DNA of 24,561 nt. Source: a virus. Positions 11,607-18,912 of this stretch are shown in pieces (the first letter of the stretch is position 1; the number at the start of each line of letters is the position of its first letter). Under the pieces are notes generated by a model. The model was given only the letters and a program-made list of their open reading frames with translations. It was not told where the DNA came from and did not search any database. The stretch is taken from positions 1 to 24,561 of IMG/VR virus record IMGVR_UViG_3300017962_001464; one strand, given 5' to 3'. Position numbers and translations under genes: made by a program.

Positions 11607-13916
11607 CTAGATTGCACATGCTTCGCACATTTCATCTTCCTGTGGTTTGTCAAAACCATTTAATTCTGTTTGAGCAGCAGGCTTCTCTTCTTCTATTTCG
11701 CTTGGATCAGTTTTATAATCATATGTATTCTGATAGTAAGAAGTTTTCCATCCATACTTGTATGTGTTCAACAAGTCTTGTAACATTACACTCATTGGAA
11801 CTTCATTGTTCTCAAAGTGTGTTGGGTTGTATGACCAGTTGCCACTAATTGCTTGATCAAAGAACTTTTGCATTACTGCGACAACGTTAATGTAGCCTTC
11901 ATTGCTTGGCATGTCCCATAACAATGTGTAGTGGTTCTTTAGTGTTTGGTACTGTGGAACAATCTGCTTAAGAGGCCCTTTCTTGGACTTCTTAACGGAC
12001 AAGTAGCCACGTGGTGGTTCAATTCCGTTTGTTGCGTTCGACACAACGGAACTGCTCTCCGAAGGCATTTGTGCGGACAAAGTGCTGTGCCTGAGCCCGT
12101 ATTCCTTAATATCGTTGCGTAAAGATTCCCAATCATAGTTTAACTTGTTCTCAACAACAGTATCTACATCCTTCTTGTATGTATCAATAGGAAGAATGCC
12201 GTCGCTGTATTTAGTACGGTCAAAGTAGTCACAAGCACCACGCTCTTTAGCAAGTTCATTTGATGCTTTGAGCAAGTAGTATTGGAATGCTTCTGTTAGA
12301 TCGTGTACAAGTTTCCATGCTTGTGGATCATTGTAAGAAACTTTGTTTTTGGCAAGATAGTGTGCTAGGCCAATATATCCAACACCTAAACTACGTCTTG
12401 CTTTTGTACTAATTTCTGCTGCTTTGATTGGGTAACGCTGGTAATCAATAATTTCTTCTAATGCTCTAACTGCAAGATCACAAATTTCTTCTAAGTCAGT
12501 TAGTTCTTTAATCACGCCAACATTAATTGCACTTAAAATACATAGTGCAATCTCGCCATTCTCATCATCAATGTGTTGTAGTGGTTTAGTAGGCAGTGTA
12601 ATCTCTTGACATAGGTTACTCATAAACACTGTGTCTTTAAATGAACTGTGGGTGTTGCAATGATCAACGTTCATAATATAGATACGACCTGTTTCAGCAC
12701 GTTCTTTGATCAATGCTGAGAACAATTCCATTGCATCAATCTTTTTCTTTTTGATGCTTGTTTTACGCTCATACATTTCGTACATTTCTTTGAACTTGTC
12801 AGCATCACCAAAGTATGCTTCGTATAGTCCTGAGACGTCATGTGGTGAGAAAAGAGTAATTTCTCCACCGGACAACAATCTTTCATACATTGTTTTGTTT
12901 AACTGAATGCTGTAGTCTAACTTACGCACACGATTGTCTTCTGTGCCTTTGTTATTCTTTAGCACAAGAATGTCTTCAATTTCTTGATGCCAAAACGGGA
13001 AATGTGTTGTGGCACTACCACCACGCACTCCATTTTGTGTGCAACATCTTACAGTTGCTTCAAACTTTTTAAGGAACGGAATGATACCTGTGTGTGCTAC
13101 TTCTCCGCCTCTGATCTTTGAGTTGACTCCACGGATACGTCCTGCGTTAATACCAATGCCAGCTCTTTGAGCTGTGTATCTACCAATGGACATGTCTGAC
13201 GCAAAGATTGAATCAAGTGTGTCGTCGCTATCAACGAGAACGCAACTGGCAAACTGGCGAACTGGAGTACGCACTCCGGCCATGACTGGGGTTGGAATGT
13301 TGAGTTTAAAAAGCGAGGTCGCATCGTAGTATCTCCTTACATAATATAGTCTATCTTCTTTAGAATAGTTAGCAAACAATGTTGCCGCAATCATCATATA
13401 CATATGCTGTGGAGATTCAAAAATTTCTCCGCTTGAACGATCTTGACACAAATATTTGTCAACTACCTGACGTAGACCTGCATATGTAAAGTGTTCGTCT
13501 CGACTGTGATAGATGTAAGAATCAAGTTTTTCAATTTCTTCATCAGAATATTTTTCTAGGATTTCTGCATCATAAACACCGCGATCAATATTTTTTTGAA
13601 TCATTTCACGCAACGGCAAAGCCTTGTACTGTCCAAACACTTGTTTATATGTTCCGTATAGTAACAATCTTGCTGCTGCAAATTGATAGTTAGGATTTTC
13701 TAATGAGATAAGATCATTTGCTGAACGAATCATAATGTCCTGGATTTCTGATGTACTCATTCCATCATAAAATTGTATGTTTGCATTCATTTCAATTTGA
13801 CTGCTACTTACCCCCGCTAAACCTTTACATGCTTCTTCTACTACGAAGTGAATTTTATCAATGTTTAACGGAACCTGTGAACCGTCTCGCTTTATGATGT
13901 GAATGCCGTTGGACAT
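11607..13916 (-). CDS. nrdA: Ribonucleotide reductase class Ia, alpha subunit
   Basis: 769 residues, full length (E. coli 761). The N-terminal ATP-cone covers about 5-95 (IHIIKRDGSQVP to QVF), so dATP feedback inhibition may be retained. Catalytic Cys 225 (FASCVLVDS) matches E. coli numbering; the NLCQE loop gives Asn 434, Cys 436 and Glu 438; the second redox Cys is 459 (GEIALC). Radical-transfer tyrosines 727-728 lie in SYYQNTY. The C-terminal shuttle pair is Cys 764/767 (CEAC). No intron or split. SD is AGGAG. It begins a nucleotide block with nrdB and glutaredoxin. The upstream control is unclear: a TACAAT -10 without a good -35, and a late-like octamer. Confidence 0.97.
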   Translation of the reverse strand: MSNGIHIIKRDGSQVPLNIDKIHFVVEEACKGLAGVSSSQIEMNANIQFYDGMSTSEIQDIMIRSANDLISLENPNYQFAAARLLLYGTYKQVFGQYKALPLREMIQKNIDRGVYDAEILEKYSDEEIEKLDSYIYHSRDEHFTYAGLRQVVDKYLCQDRSSGEIFESPQHMYMMIAATLFANYSKEDRLYYVRRYYDATSLFKLNIPTPVMAGVRTPVRQFASCVLVDSDDTLDSIFASDMSIGRYTAQRAGIGINAGRIRGVNSKIRGGEVAHTGIIPFLKKFEATVRCCTQNGVRGGSATTHFPFWHQEIEDILVLKNNKGTEDNRVRKLDYSIQLNKTMYERLLSGGEITLFSPHDVSGLYEAYFGDADKFKEMYEMYERKTSIKKKKIDAMELFSALIKERAETGRIYIMNVDHCNTHSSFKDTVFMSNLCQEITLPTKPLQHIDDENGEIALCILSAINVGVIKELTDLEEICDLAVRALEEIIDYQRYPIKAAEISTKARRSLGVGYIGLAHYLAKNKVSYNDPQAWKLVHDLTEAFQYYLLKASNELAKERGACDYFDRTKYSDGILPIDTYKKDVDTVVENKLNYDWESLRNDIKEYGLRHSTLSAQMPSESSSVVSNATNGIEPPRGYLSVKKSKKGPLKQIVPQYQTLKNHYTLLWDMPSNEGYINVVAVMQKFFDQAISGNWSYNPTHFENNEVPMSVMLQDLLNTYKYGWKTSYYQNTYDYKTDPSEIEEEKPAAQTELNGFDKPQEDEMCEACAI

Positions 13917-13931
13917 ATTGTTCTCCTATAT

Positions 13932-13965
13932 ATTGTATCTAATTTCGTTGTCTTCATTATTTATT
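13932..13965 (-). promoter_or_regulatory. Possible weak promoter of nrdA
   Basis: TACAAT at 13937-13932 on the minus strand is a fair -10, but no -35 is visible at the right spacing. A late-like AATAAATA (13965-13958) overlaps the stop of the upstream gene. Either element, a phage middle promoter or read-through could serve nrdA. Confidence 0.25.
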
Positions 13966-14389
13966 GTATTGGTGGCATGGCATAGGTCTGCTGTGGTTCT
14001 AAAGTTTCTGGTAGTTGATCTTTAGTCACAGTTTCATACCTGTCATACCCTAATACATGCTCGTCATCTATGATTAATAGGTACAACAGATCGCTGTTTG
14101 CCCTATCTATACAGATATGTATCTCAAATTTTGAGTGTTTAAAACGTTCGGTTAACTGTAAAGAATAGCACATTCCTAGTACGATACAGAAGTCACAATA
14201 CTTGTTCTCCTCTATCAACTCCCAAGGGTCTGGCCACATGCTAGGAGTCCATGGATCTGTGTATATACTTACTAAGGGTGACTTGTTGTAGAGCTCTCGT
14301 ACAAGCCGAAAAGGATCCTCTGCTTCCTCAAGCTCTTGTCTGAAGTTGGCCCAGAAAACTAGGCGGTCTTCGTATTTTTTATCAAACAT
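13961..14389 (-). CDS. Conserved phage hypothetical, 142 aa
   Basis: Acidic soluble protein with a recognisable pattern: FWANFRQELEEAEDPFRLV, then SIYTDPWTPSMWPDPWELI, YCDFCIVLGMCYSLQLT and FEIHICID. The WPxPWELI and YxLQLT segments recur, from memory, in a conserved protein of T4-like marine phages located close to tail-fibre or structural genes; the function is unknown. It follows the tail fibre gene by 15 nt with no separate promoter visible, so it is probably cotranscribed with it. Confidence 0.8.
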   Translation of the reverse strand: MFDKKYEDRLVFWANFRQELEEAEDPFRLVRELYNKSPLVSIYTDPWTPSMWPDPWELIEENKYCDFCIVLGMCYSLQLTERFKHSKFEIHICIDRANSDLLYLLIIDDEHVLGYDRYETVTKDQLPETLEPQQTYAMPPIQ

Positions 14390-14404
14390 TAAATTACCGT
14401 GTTG

Positions 14405-16297
14405 TTAAGATCGAACATGTGATTTCATAGTATAATACATGATTCCGATGTCATTTACAATGGAATTTGAGTAAGTAACATTAATTGCGTCGGTGATGTT
14501 GTCCAAAGGAGCAAAATCTAATAGATCCGCTGCAAAACTCAATGCTTCTTGATACTGTGAATCGCCCTGATAATCGTATTCAAAACTGACTTCTACGGTG
14601 TTTGGTGTTACTTCCATGTTAAGATTAACGTTGATTCTTCCTTTATATGTTGCATTAACAACAGTGCTTGAATAGAAGAAGTCGATCTCATATGAAGCAG
14701 TTTGTCTACCTGGAAGTCTAAATGCAACGCCATCTAAGATAGCTCCCTCAACTTTTGCTTGCATTGGGTAATTGTACTCTGTAACACCCGATGAAGAAAC
14801 TTCTGGTAGATAATTTGTGTAAGAATATGTTAAAGGTAATACGGTATTGTTAGACACGTTAGTTGCTAGATTTTTGTCTAGTGTTATAATGTCGCCGTTA
14901 GTAGTGTTACCTTGTGCATATGCTGTAATTGTATATGTTGTAGAAGTAATACCGTCAGTTAGAATAAACTGTCGACCAACCATATTTGATTCTTCTTCTA
15001 AAACATGAATAATGTTAATTGTGTTGTTACCAACAATTTGACTAACACGTACACGAACAGTAACAATATTTTCTGTGTTACCAAGTGTAACTCGTCTGTC
15101 AAAGTAATCGCTTTTACTTGTGCCGCCGTCACTAAACTTTAGTACATTTGTAATTGTATTGTTTTCACCAGCACCGTTTGTACCAACTTTTGAGTAACGG
15201 TTGCCACTGCTCATAATACCAAAGCCATCTTCTTGTAGAATAGCTTCTTTAGCAATAGTATCAAATACATTGTTTTGTACAACAATGTTTCTTGGGCCTA
15301 CACGCTCTCCAGGAATAGTACCACTTGTGCCGCGGCCATAAATCATACCATAGCCGCAAGTCTTAAAACAACTTTCGCTAAAGGTAATATCTGTAATGTC
15401 ATACTTAGATGCTACTGCTGTTGACCAATTTGAAATACACATGTCTGTAAAGTGTATGTTTTGGCAGTAGATGCTGTTTGAAAAACAAGTAAACTCAATG
15501 CCGTAAGTTAAAACATAACTTGGATCATCAAGGTCTTGTATGCTTGCTAAGTTCCAAGGACCAATAATATCAATGTCTGCAAATGTACTGTCTCTTGTAC
15601 TGTTTAATTCAAAACCATGAATGCCTGAAGTAGCAGTACAATCAAATGTTATACCTTCAATGTGAATATTTGCAGGAGCAATATCGTATGTTAGATCTCC
15701 TACGTCACTTTGATTAATTCTATATGTGCCTGGCACACTTGAACCGTTAACAGTTCTTAGGATAAAGTCATTTGTTGTTTGTTTAATAAATGTTTTTTGT
15801 TTGCCTGCACCGCATATTTTAGCGTTTGGAGGAATATACAAAGCAGATGAAATTTTATAAACACCAGGCTTCATGTGTAAAACTACACGACTAGATTCAC
15901 TACCTTGTGTTGTTGAATTAATGTATGTTTGATCAATAGCACGTTGTAGTGCAACAGTGTCGTCAACAATGCCATCTCCAACAACACCAAAAGAATCTAC
16001 ATAAACAATGTCGTCTAGTCTATCTTGTAGTGTACGTCTTGTAGCACCTGTATCAATAAGTCCAGTGCCTTCTTTATACTCATAACTTTCAGTTAGTGTA
16101 AAAAGGTTATCGTGCTCGGTTAGTATCTTAGAGTTACCTACATACGGAGCACCTTCAGCCACAGAACCATTACCAATAAACAATTCTTGTGTGTCAACTG
16201 CCCAACCTAGCTCACCAGAAGATAGCTGAGGTATACCTGTACCTTCGTTTTTGCGACCTCTTCTGTGTTGGATCTTACTGATTTGTACAACAGCCAT
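14405..16297 (-). CDS. Tail fibre/spike with pectate-lyase-type beta helix
   Basis: 630 residues. The N-terminal 40 residues (VQISKIQHRRGRKNEG...LSSGELGWAVDTQELFIGNG) match the Mtd-N-like module that starts many phage fibres and forms attachment trimers. Then DSFGVVGDGIVDDTVALQRAID at about 97-118 is the classic start of a pectate-lyase-3 beta helix, followed by repeated short strands with turn Asn/Gly residues (GVYKISSALYIPPNAKICGAG and onward) to about 370. The last 250 residues are beta-rich and unrecognised, probably the receptor-binding tip or trimer domain. Probably binds or cleaves surface polysaccharide; catalytic residues are not obvious. SD AGGAGAA; a late octamer CATAAATA lies about 27 nt upstream, inside the preceding endonuclease gene. 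Confidence 0.88.
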   Translation of the reverse strand: MAVVQISKIQHRRGRKNEGTGIPQLSSGELGWAVDTQELFIGNGSVAEGAPYVGNSKILTEHDNLFTLTESYEYKEGTGLIDTGATRRTLQDRLDDIVYVDSFGVVGDGIVDDTVALQRAIDQTYINSTTQGSESSRVVLHMKPGVYKISSALYIPPNAKICGAGKQKTFIKQTTNDFILRTVNGSSVPGTYRINQSDVGDLTYDIAPANIHIEGITFDCTATSGIHGFELNSTRDSTFADIDIIGPWNLASIQDLDDPSYVLTYGIEFTCFSNSIYCQNIHFTDMCISNWSTAVASKYDITDITFSESCFKTCGYGMIYGRGTSGTIPGERVGPRNIVVQNNVFDTIAKEAILQEDGFGIMSSGNRYSKVGTNGAGENNTITNVLKFSDGGTSKSDYFDRRVTLGNTENIVTVRVRVSQIVGNNTINIIHVLEEESNMVGRQFILTDGITSTTYTITAYAQGNTTNGDIITLDKNLATNVSNNTVLPLTYSYTNYLPEVSSSGVTEYNYPMQAKVEGAILDGVAFRLPGRQTASYEIDFFYSSTVVNATYKGRINVNLNMEVTPNTVEVSFEYDYQGDSQYQEALSFAADLLDFAPLDNITDAINVTYSNSIVNDIGIMYYTMKSHVRS

Positions 16298-16306
16298 TCT
16301 GTTCTC

Positions 16307-16912
16307 CTACGCTTTTATTATTGTATTTATGCTCTGTTTCGCTTTCCAGCTGGTCCAAGATTCATACTTACGTTTATAATTCCCTTTTGCACTAGGAGGC
16401 ATGCTGCGTTTGTATTCTTGCCAAGCATCAAAGTGTTCTTTTGCTTTAGTTTCGTCAGTTTTTAGATAATATCTTGCTAACATACGATGTCTATTGCCTA
16501 CTTTATGCTCTGCATGTCGTTCTGCATTACGTATCTTATCTACACGTTTTCGTATACTAGGATCGTCATACTGTCCTACAAGCATTCCGTCTTTGTAATT
16601 AGGATTACTTTCGCCTGACAGTCTTACAGTACCCATAGGATCACCTACAATAATATTGTAGTAGTTGCTCCAGGTTCCTCTTTTGGATCGTTGATCTTGA
16701 AACTTAAACTCTGCTTTTAAGGCTTGTTCGTATGTGTCAAATTCAAATACAACTTTGCGTTTAAGTGTATCTTTGCGTTCAGCAATAATTTGTTTAAACT
16801 CTTTGTTTTGACTGCTACAAAAATAGTCTTTGTACTTGCCGTTTGAAACACCTATATAAGATTTCTTGTTTATAGGATCACGGATTATATAAACATTAGG
16901 CTTGTTGTTCAT
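16307..16912 (-). CDS. GIY-YIG endonuclease (homing or Seg-like)
   Basis: 201 residues from the ATG at 16912; the frame is open to 17071 but the extension lies inside the upstream nuclease gene and is not domain-like. The catalytic domain begins NVYIIRDPINKKSYIGVSNG (a VYII...YIG variant of GIY-YIG), with an Arg/Glu-containing helix region (FEFDTYEQALKAEFKFQDQR). SGESNPNYKDG at about 120-130 looks like a NUMOD3 DNA-binding motif, followed by a very basic tail. It overlaps the end of the nuclease gene by 17 nt and lacks a good SD. It is free-standing with no interrupted host gene visible, and is a likely selfish insertion beside the tail fibre. Confidence 0.83.
   Translation of the reverse strand: MNNKPNVYIIRDPINKKSYIGVSNGKYKDYFCSSQNKEFKQIIAERKDTLKRKVVFEFDTYEQALKAEFKFQDQRSKRGTWSNYYNIIVGDPMGTVRLSGESNPNYKDGMLVGQYDDPSIRKRVDKIRNAERHAEHKVGNRHRMLARYYLKTDETKAKEHFDAWQEYKRSMPPSAKGNYKRKYESWTSWKAKQSINTIIKA
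16324..16331 (-). promoter_or_regulatory. Late-type octamer CATAAATA before the tail fibre gene
   Basis: Located in the last codons of the GIY-YIG gene, 26 nt upstream of the fibre ATG; leaves room for a short leader carrying AGGAGAA. Confidence 0.5.
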
Positions 16913-17576
16913 AGTATTGATATACTCTGTTGTACCATTCTTGTCGCCACTCTTCGTATTCGTGTGGCCATATATCAAACTGTTGATATTGCAAGTCTCT
17001 ACTGCACATAAAAACATGTCCTTCACGTATGTTAGTACCATAAATTTCATTATGTGCTTCTGCATACGCAACTAACTGTAGGAAATAATCCTGCACCCAT
17101 TCAACTTTTTTAGGCTTGTTAGTTTGTTTAAAGTCCATGATAGAGGGTTGGCCTTTGTACTGTCCTACAAGGTCAGTAGTACCTGCATACATCTGCGGCA
17201 TATACAGATTTACTTCGCTGCCCCATATTTCGTCTACATCAGTAAGAGCATTTGCTTTAATTTGCTCTGCCATACTGTGTGCTTGCTGTGCATAAGGATT
17301 AGATCCAGGCGTAGGCCATTCACCAAACTCAATATAATCCTCTAGATACTTGTGCATCCTTGTACCTACACCAGCGGCTTCAGTTACAATTTCTTTTGCT
17401 TTCTGTTCGCCTACACGTTTCTTCCAAGCAATAAGATGTGTCTTATCTTTGGTTGCGTCTAGTATCGTAGTAACACTTGCAACTGCATTGCCGTCAGGTG
17501 TTTTGTAAAGTCTTTTGCCGTTTACTTGTTCTCTATTAATAGGTTGGTAATCATAGCGATTTGTTATCAGTGTCAT
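16896..17576 (-). CDS. PD-(D/E)XK exonuclease (RecB/Cas4-like fold)
   Basis: 226 residues. Motifs in order: SVTTILDATKDK, GVGTRMHKYLED (His 75), SEVNLY (Glu 121), AGTTDLVG (Asp 135), IMDFKQT (Asp 148, Lys 150), and QLVAYAEA (Q-x-x-x-Y motif at 167-171). This is the RecB/Cas4/AddB-type nuclease core in full. Only one Cys (MCSRD) is present, so unlike Cas4 it lacks Fe-S ligands. Such stand-alone exonucleases are common in T4-like marine phages and probably act in DNA recombination or processing. It overlaps the NifU-like gene upstream by 26 nt and the GIY-YIG gene downstream by 17 nt. Confidence 0.9.
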   Translation of the reverse strand: MTLITNRYDYQPINREQVNGKRLYKTPDGNAVASVTTILDATKDKTHLIAWKKRVGEQKAKEIVTEAAGVGTRMHKYLEDYIEFGEWPTPGSNPYAQQAHSMAEQIKANALTDVDEIWGSEVNLYMPQMYAGTTDLVGQYKGQPSIMDFKQTNKPKKVEWVQDYFLQLVAYAEAHNEIYGTNIREGHVFMCSRDLQYQQFDIWPHEYEEWRQEWYNRVYQYYEQQA

Positions 17577-17880
17577 CCAGGTTTATCTCTTCTAATATTT
17601 CCCTATCAGTATAATAAGGATTTGTAATAGCATCATCTTCTGCTTCTATTGCAAGTATTTCCGGGATGAAATGTTTCATCATGTTTTCAATACCATACTT
17701 TAATGTTGCTGTAGATCCTGCACATCCTGCACATGATCCGCTCATTTGTAGTTTGAGTATACCATCTTTGTAGTCTACGAAGTTTACAATACCTCCGTGA
17801 CTGGCAACAGCTGGTGCAACTCTACTCTCAAGTAGCTCATGAATCTGTGCAACAATGTCTTCATTGCTTCTATCAGTCAT
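17551..17880 (-). CDS. NifU-like Fe-S scaffold domain protein
   Basis: 109 residues, equal to one NifU C-terminal (Nfu) domain. Key parts: IHELLESRVAPAVASHGG, FVDYKDGILKLQMSGSCAGC, with the cluster Cys pair at 50 and 53 (CxxC) followed by STATLKYGIE. A 35-residue acidic tail follows. The protein would carry a [4Fe-4S] cluster at a dimer interface and deliver it to target proteins. It has a strong-looking promoter and GGAG SD, hence probable early expression. It overlaps the exonuclease gene, but that enzyme has no Fe-S cysteines, so the client is elsewhere: host enzymes or another phage protein outside the window. Confidence 0.92.
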   Translation of the reverse strand: MTDRSNEDIVAQIHELLESRVAPAVASHGGIVNFVDYKDGILKLQMSGSCAGCAGSTATLKYGIENMMKHFIPEILAIEAEDDAITNPYYTDREILEEINLDDTDNKSL

Positions 17881-17904
17881 AGTTATATTCTCCAGTTAAA
17901 TGCT

Positions 17905-17933
17905 ATTGTAGCACCTAATAGTTTAAAAGTCAA
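17905..17933 (-). promoter_or_regulatory. sigma70-type promoter for the NifU-like gene
   Basis: Minus strand: TTGACT (17933-17928), 17-nt spacer, TACAAT (17910-17905), start codon 25 nt downstream. The -35 abuts the stop codon of the upstream gene. Confidence 0.7.
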
Positions 17934-18575
17934 CTATTTTATTTGAAAAACTTTCATATTATCAAAAGCACGATGCCATCCAAAGTAGTTTGCTTTATAA
18001 TCAGATTGATCGTCTGAACTAAGGTTCATCCATTCGTCTCTGCGTTGGTATAATTGCATTGCACCGTCATACCAATCTGTATTTTCTATAATGTTTTCTA
18101 GTTTAGATTTTGCTTTAGATGCTTCGTACAATGTATCAAAGTCTTGTTCTATATGTATAACTTCCATTACTAAGTCATGCGTTACATAATCAAGACTAAA
18201 GTCTATTCCCCACTTGGGTTTGATATTTAATAGTTTTTGTAGTATAGGTCTGTGTTTTGAAACTTCTACTATTTGTTCTCTTGCTTCACCACTAAACGCA
18301 TAACGTGTTAGTAACATGCAATGATCTAATACAAGTCCATGTTCGCTAGATTCTATGTCATGATACCATTCTTGCACAGGAGCAATATGGTATTGTATCT
18401 CTCTGTTGAGTTTAACACCGTTTGCTTCGTAGTGCAAGTGTTCTAAAGGAGTTGGAACTTCGTAACCATCCTTGTCAAAGTCTTTGAAAGGAAGTGTTTC
18501 TACTAGTGTTCGTTCAATTGGTTTTGTTAGATAAGGATTGTCGGTAAACTTTGGATGCAAGTTCACTAGCTGCAT
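17934..18575 (-). CDS. Hypothetical phage protein, 213 aa
   Basis: Acidic soluble protein without a family I can name. It contains PTPLEHLHYEANGVKLNREI, a Tyr/His/Trp-rich middle and a C-terminal helix pair (YEASKAKSKLENIIENTDWY...). No metal-binding or nucleotide-binding motif is evident. Its ATG overlaps the stop of the upstream late gene as TAATG, so it belongs to that transcript, while the next gene downstream starts a new promoter. It is probably a late or virion-associated protein by position only. Confidence 0.7.
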   Translation of the reverse strand: MQLVNLHPKFTDNPYLTKPIERTLVETLPFKDFDKDGYEVPTPLEHLHYEANGVKLNREIQYHIAPVQEWYHDIESSEHGLVLDHCMLLTRYAFSGEAREQIVEVSKHRPILQKLLNIKPKWGIDFSLDYVTHDLVMEVIHIEQDFDTLYEASKAKSKLENIIENTDWYDGAMQLYQRRDEWMNLSSDDQSDYKANYFGWHRAFDNMKVFQIK

Positions 18576-18868
18576 TATAAATCAGAACCTAAACCTCTTT
18601 TGGCTGCACGTTTTGCTGCGGCTGTTACGTTTGCTTCGCCGCCATCTTGATCAGCAGGTGCTTCGTCGCCGCCTTCAGATGTTGCAATAGTAATACCATC
18701 TTCGTTAAAATCTTTTACAAGTTCTTTGAGTGCTGGAGTTGCATCATACATTTGTTTAAACCCTTCGTATGAAAAACTTTCGCCTCCTACGTTTTGCATT
18801 ATACGATCCAATGCACTAAACGAAAGAAAGGCAGGCTGTCCTTTAGAATCAGCTCTGCCTTTCAGCAT
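18575..18868 (-). CDS. Conserved late protein, probably with upstream N-terminus
   Basis: 97 residues from the first ATG. The block SKGQPAFLSFSALDRIMQNV followed by GGESFSYEGFKQMYD is, from memory, a conserved protein following the scaffold-like gene in T4-like marine phages. The tail is acidic and then Ala/Lys/Arg-rich. The frame stays open and protein-like upstream of this ATG: 16 more codons read LISEASDPNKVIQLLR, back through GTC into the A9 run in the end of the preceding gene. No ATG, GTG or TTG start exists in that extension and no SD precedes the internal ATG. The product may therefore be made as a -1 frameshift fusion with the upstream protein, or the A run may contain a sequence error. 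Confidence 0.7.
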   Translation of the reverse strand: MLKGRADSKGQPAFLSFSALDRIMQNVGGESFSYEGFKQMYDATPALKELVKDFNEDGITIATSEGGDEAPADQDGGEANVTAAAKRAAKRGLGSDL

Positions 18869-18912
18869 TCTTAATAGTTGTATAACTTTATTCGGATCTG
18901 ATGCCTCTGAGA

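Noticed and set aside
11607-13916. Intron, intein or split in nrdA
   Set aside because: The frame is continuous, of normal length, and all catalytic residues are in expected positions.
16896-17576. Cas4 protein as part of a CRISPR system
   Set aside because: Only one Cys is present, there are no cas1/cas2 genes and no repeat array; a stand-alone phage exonuclease fits better.
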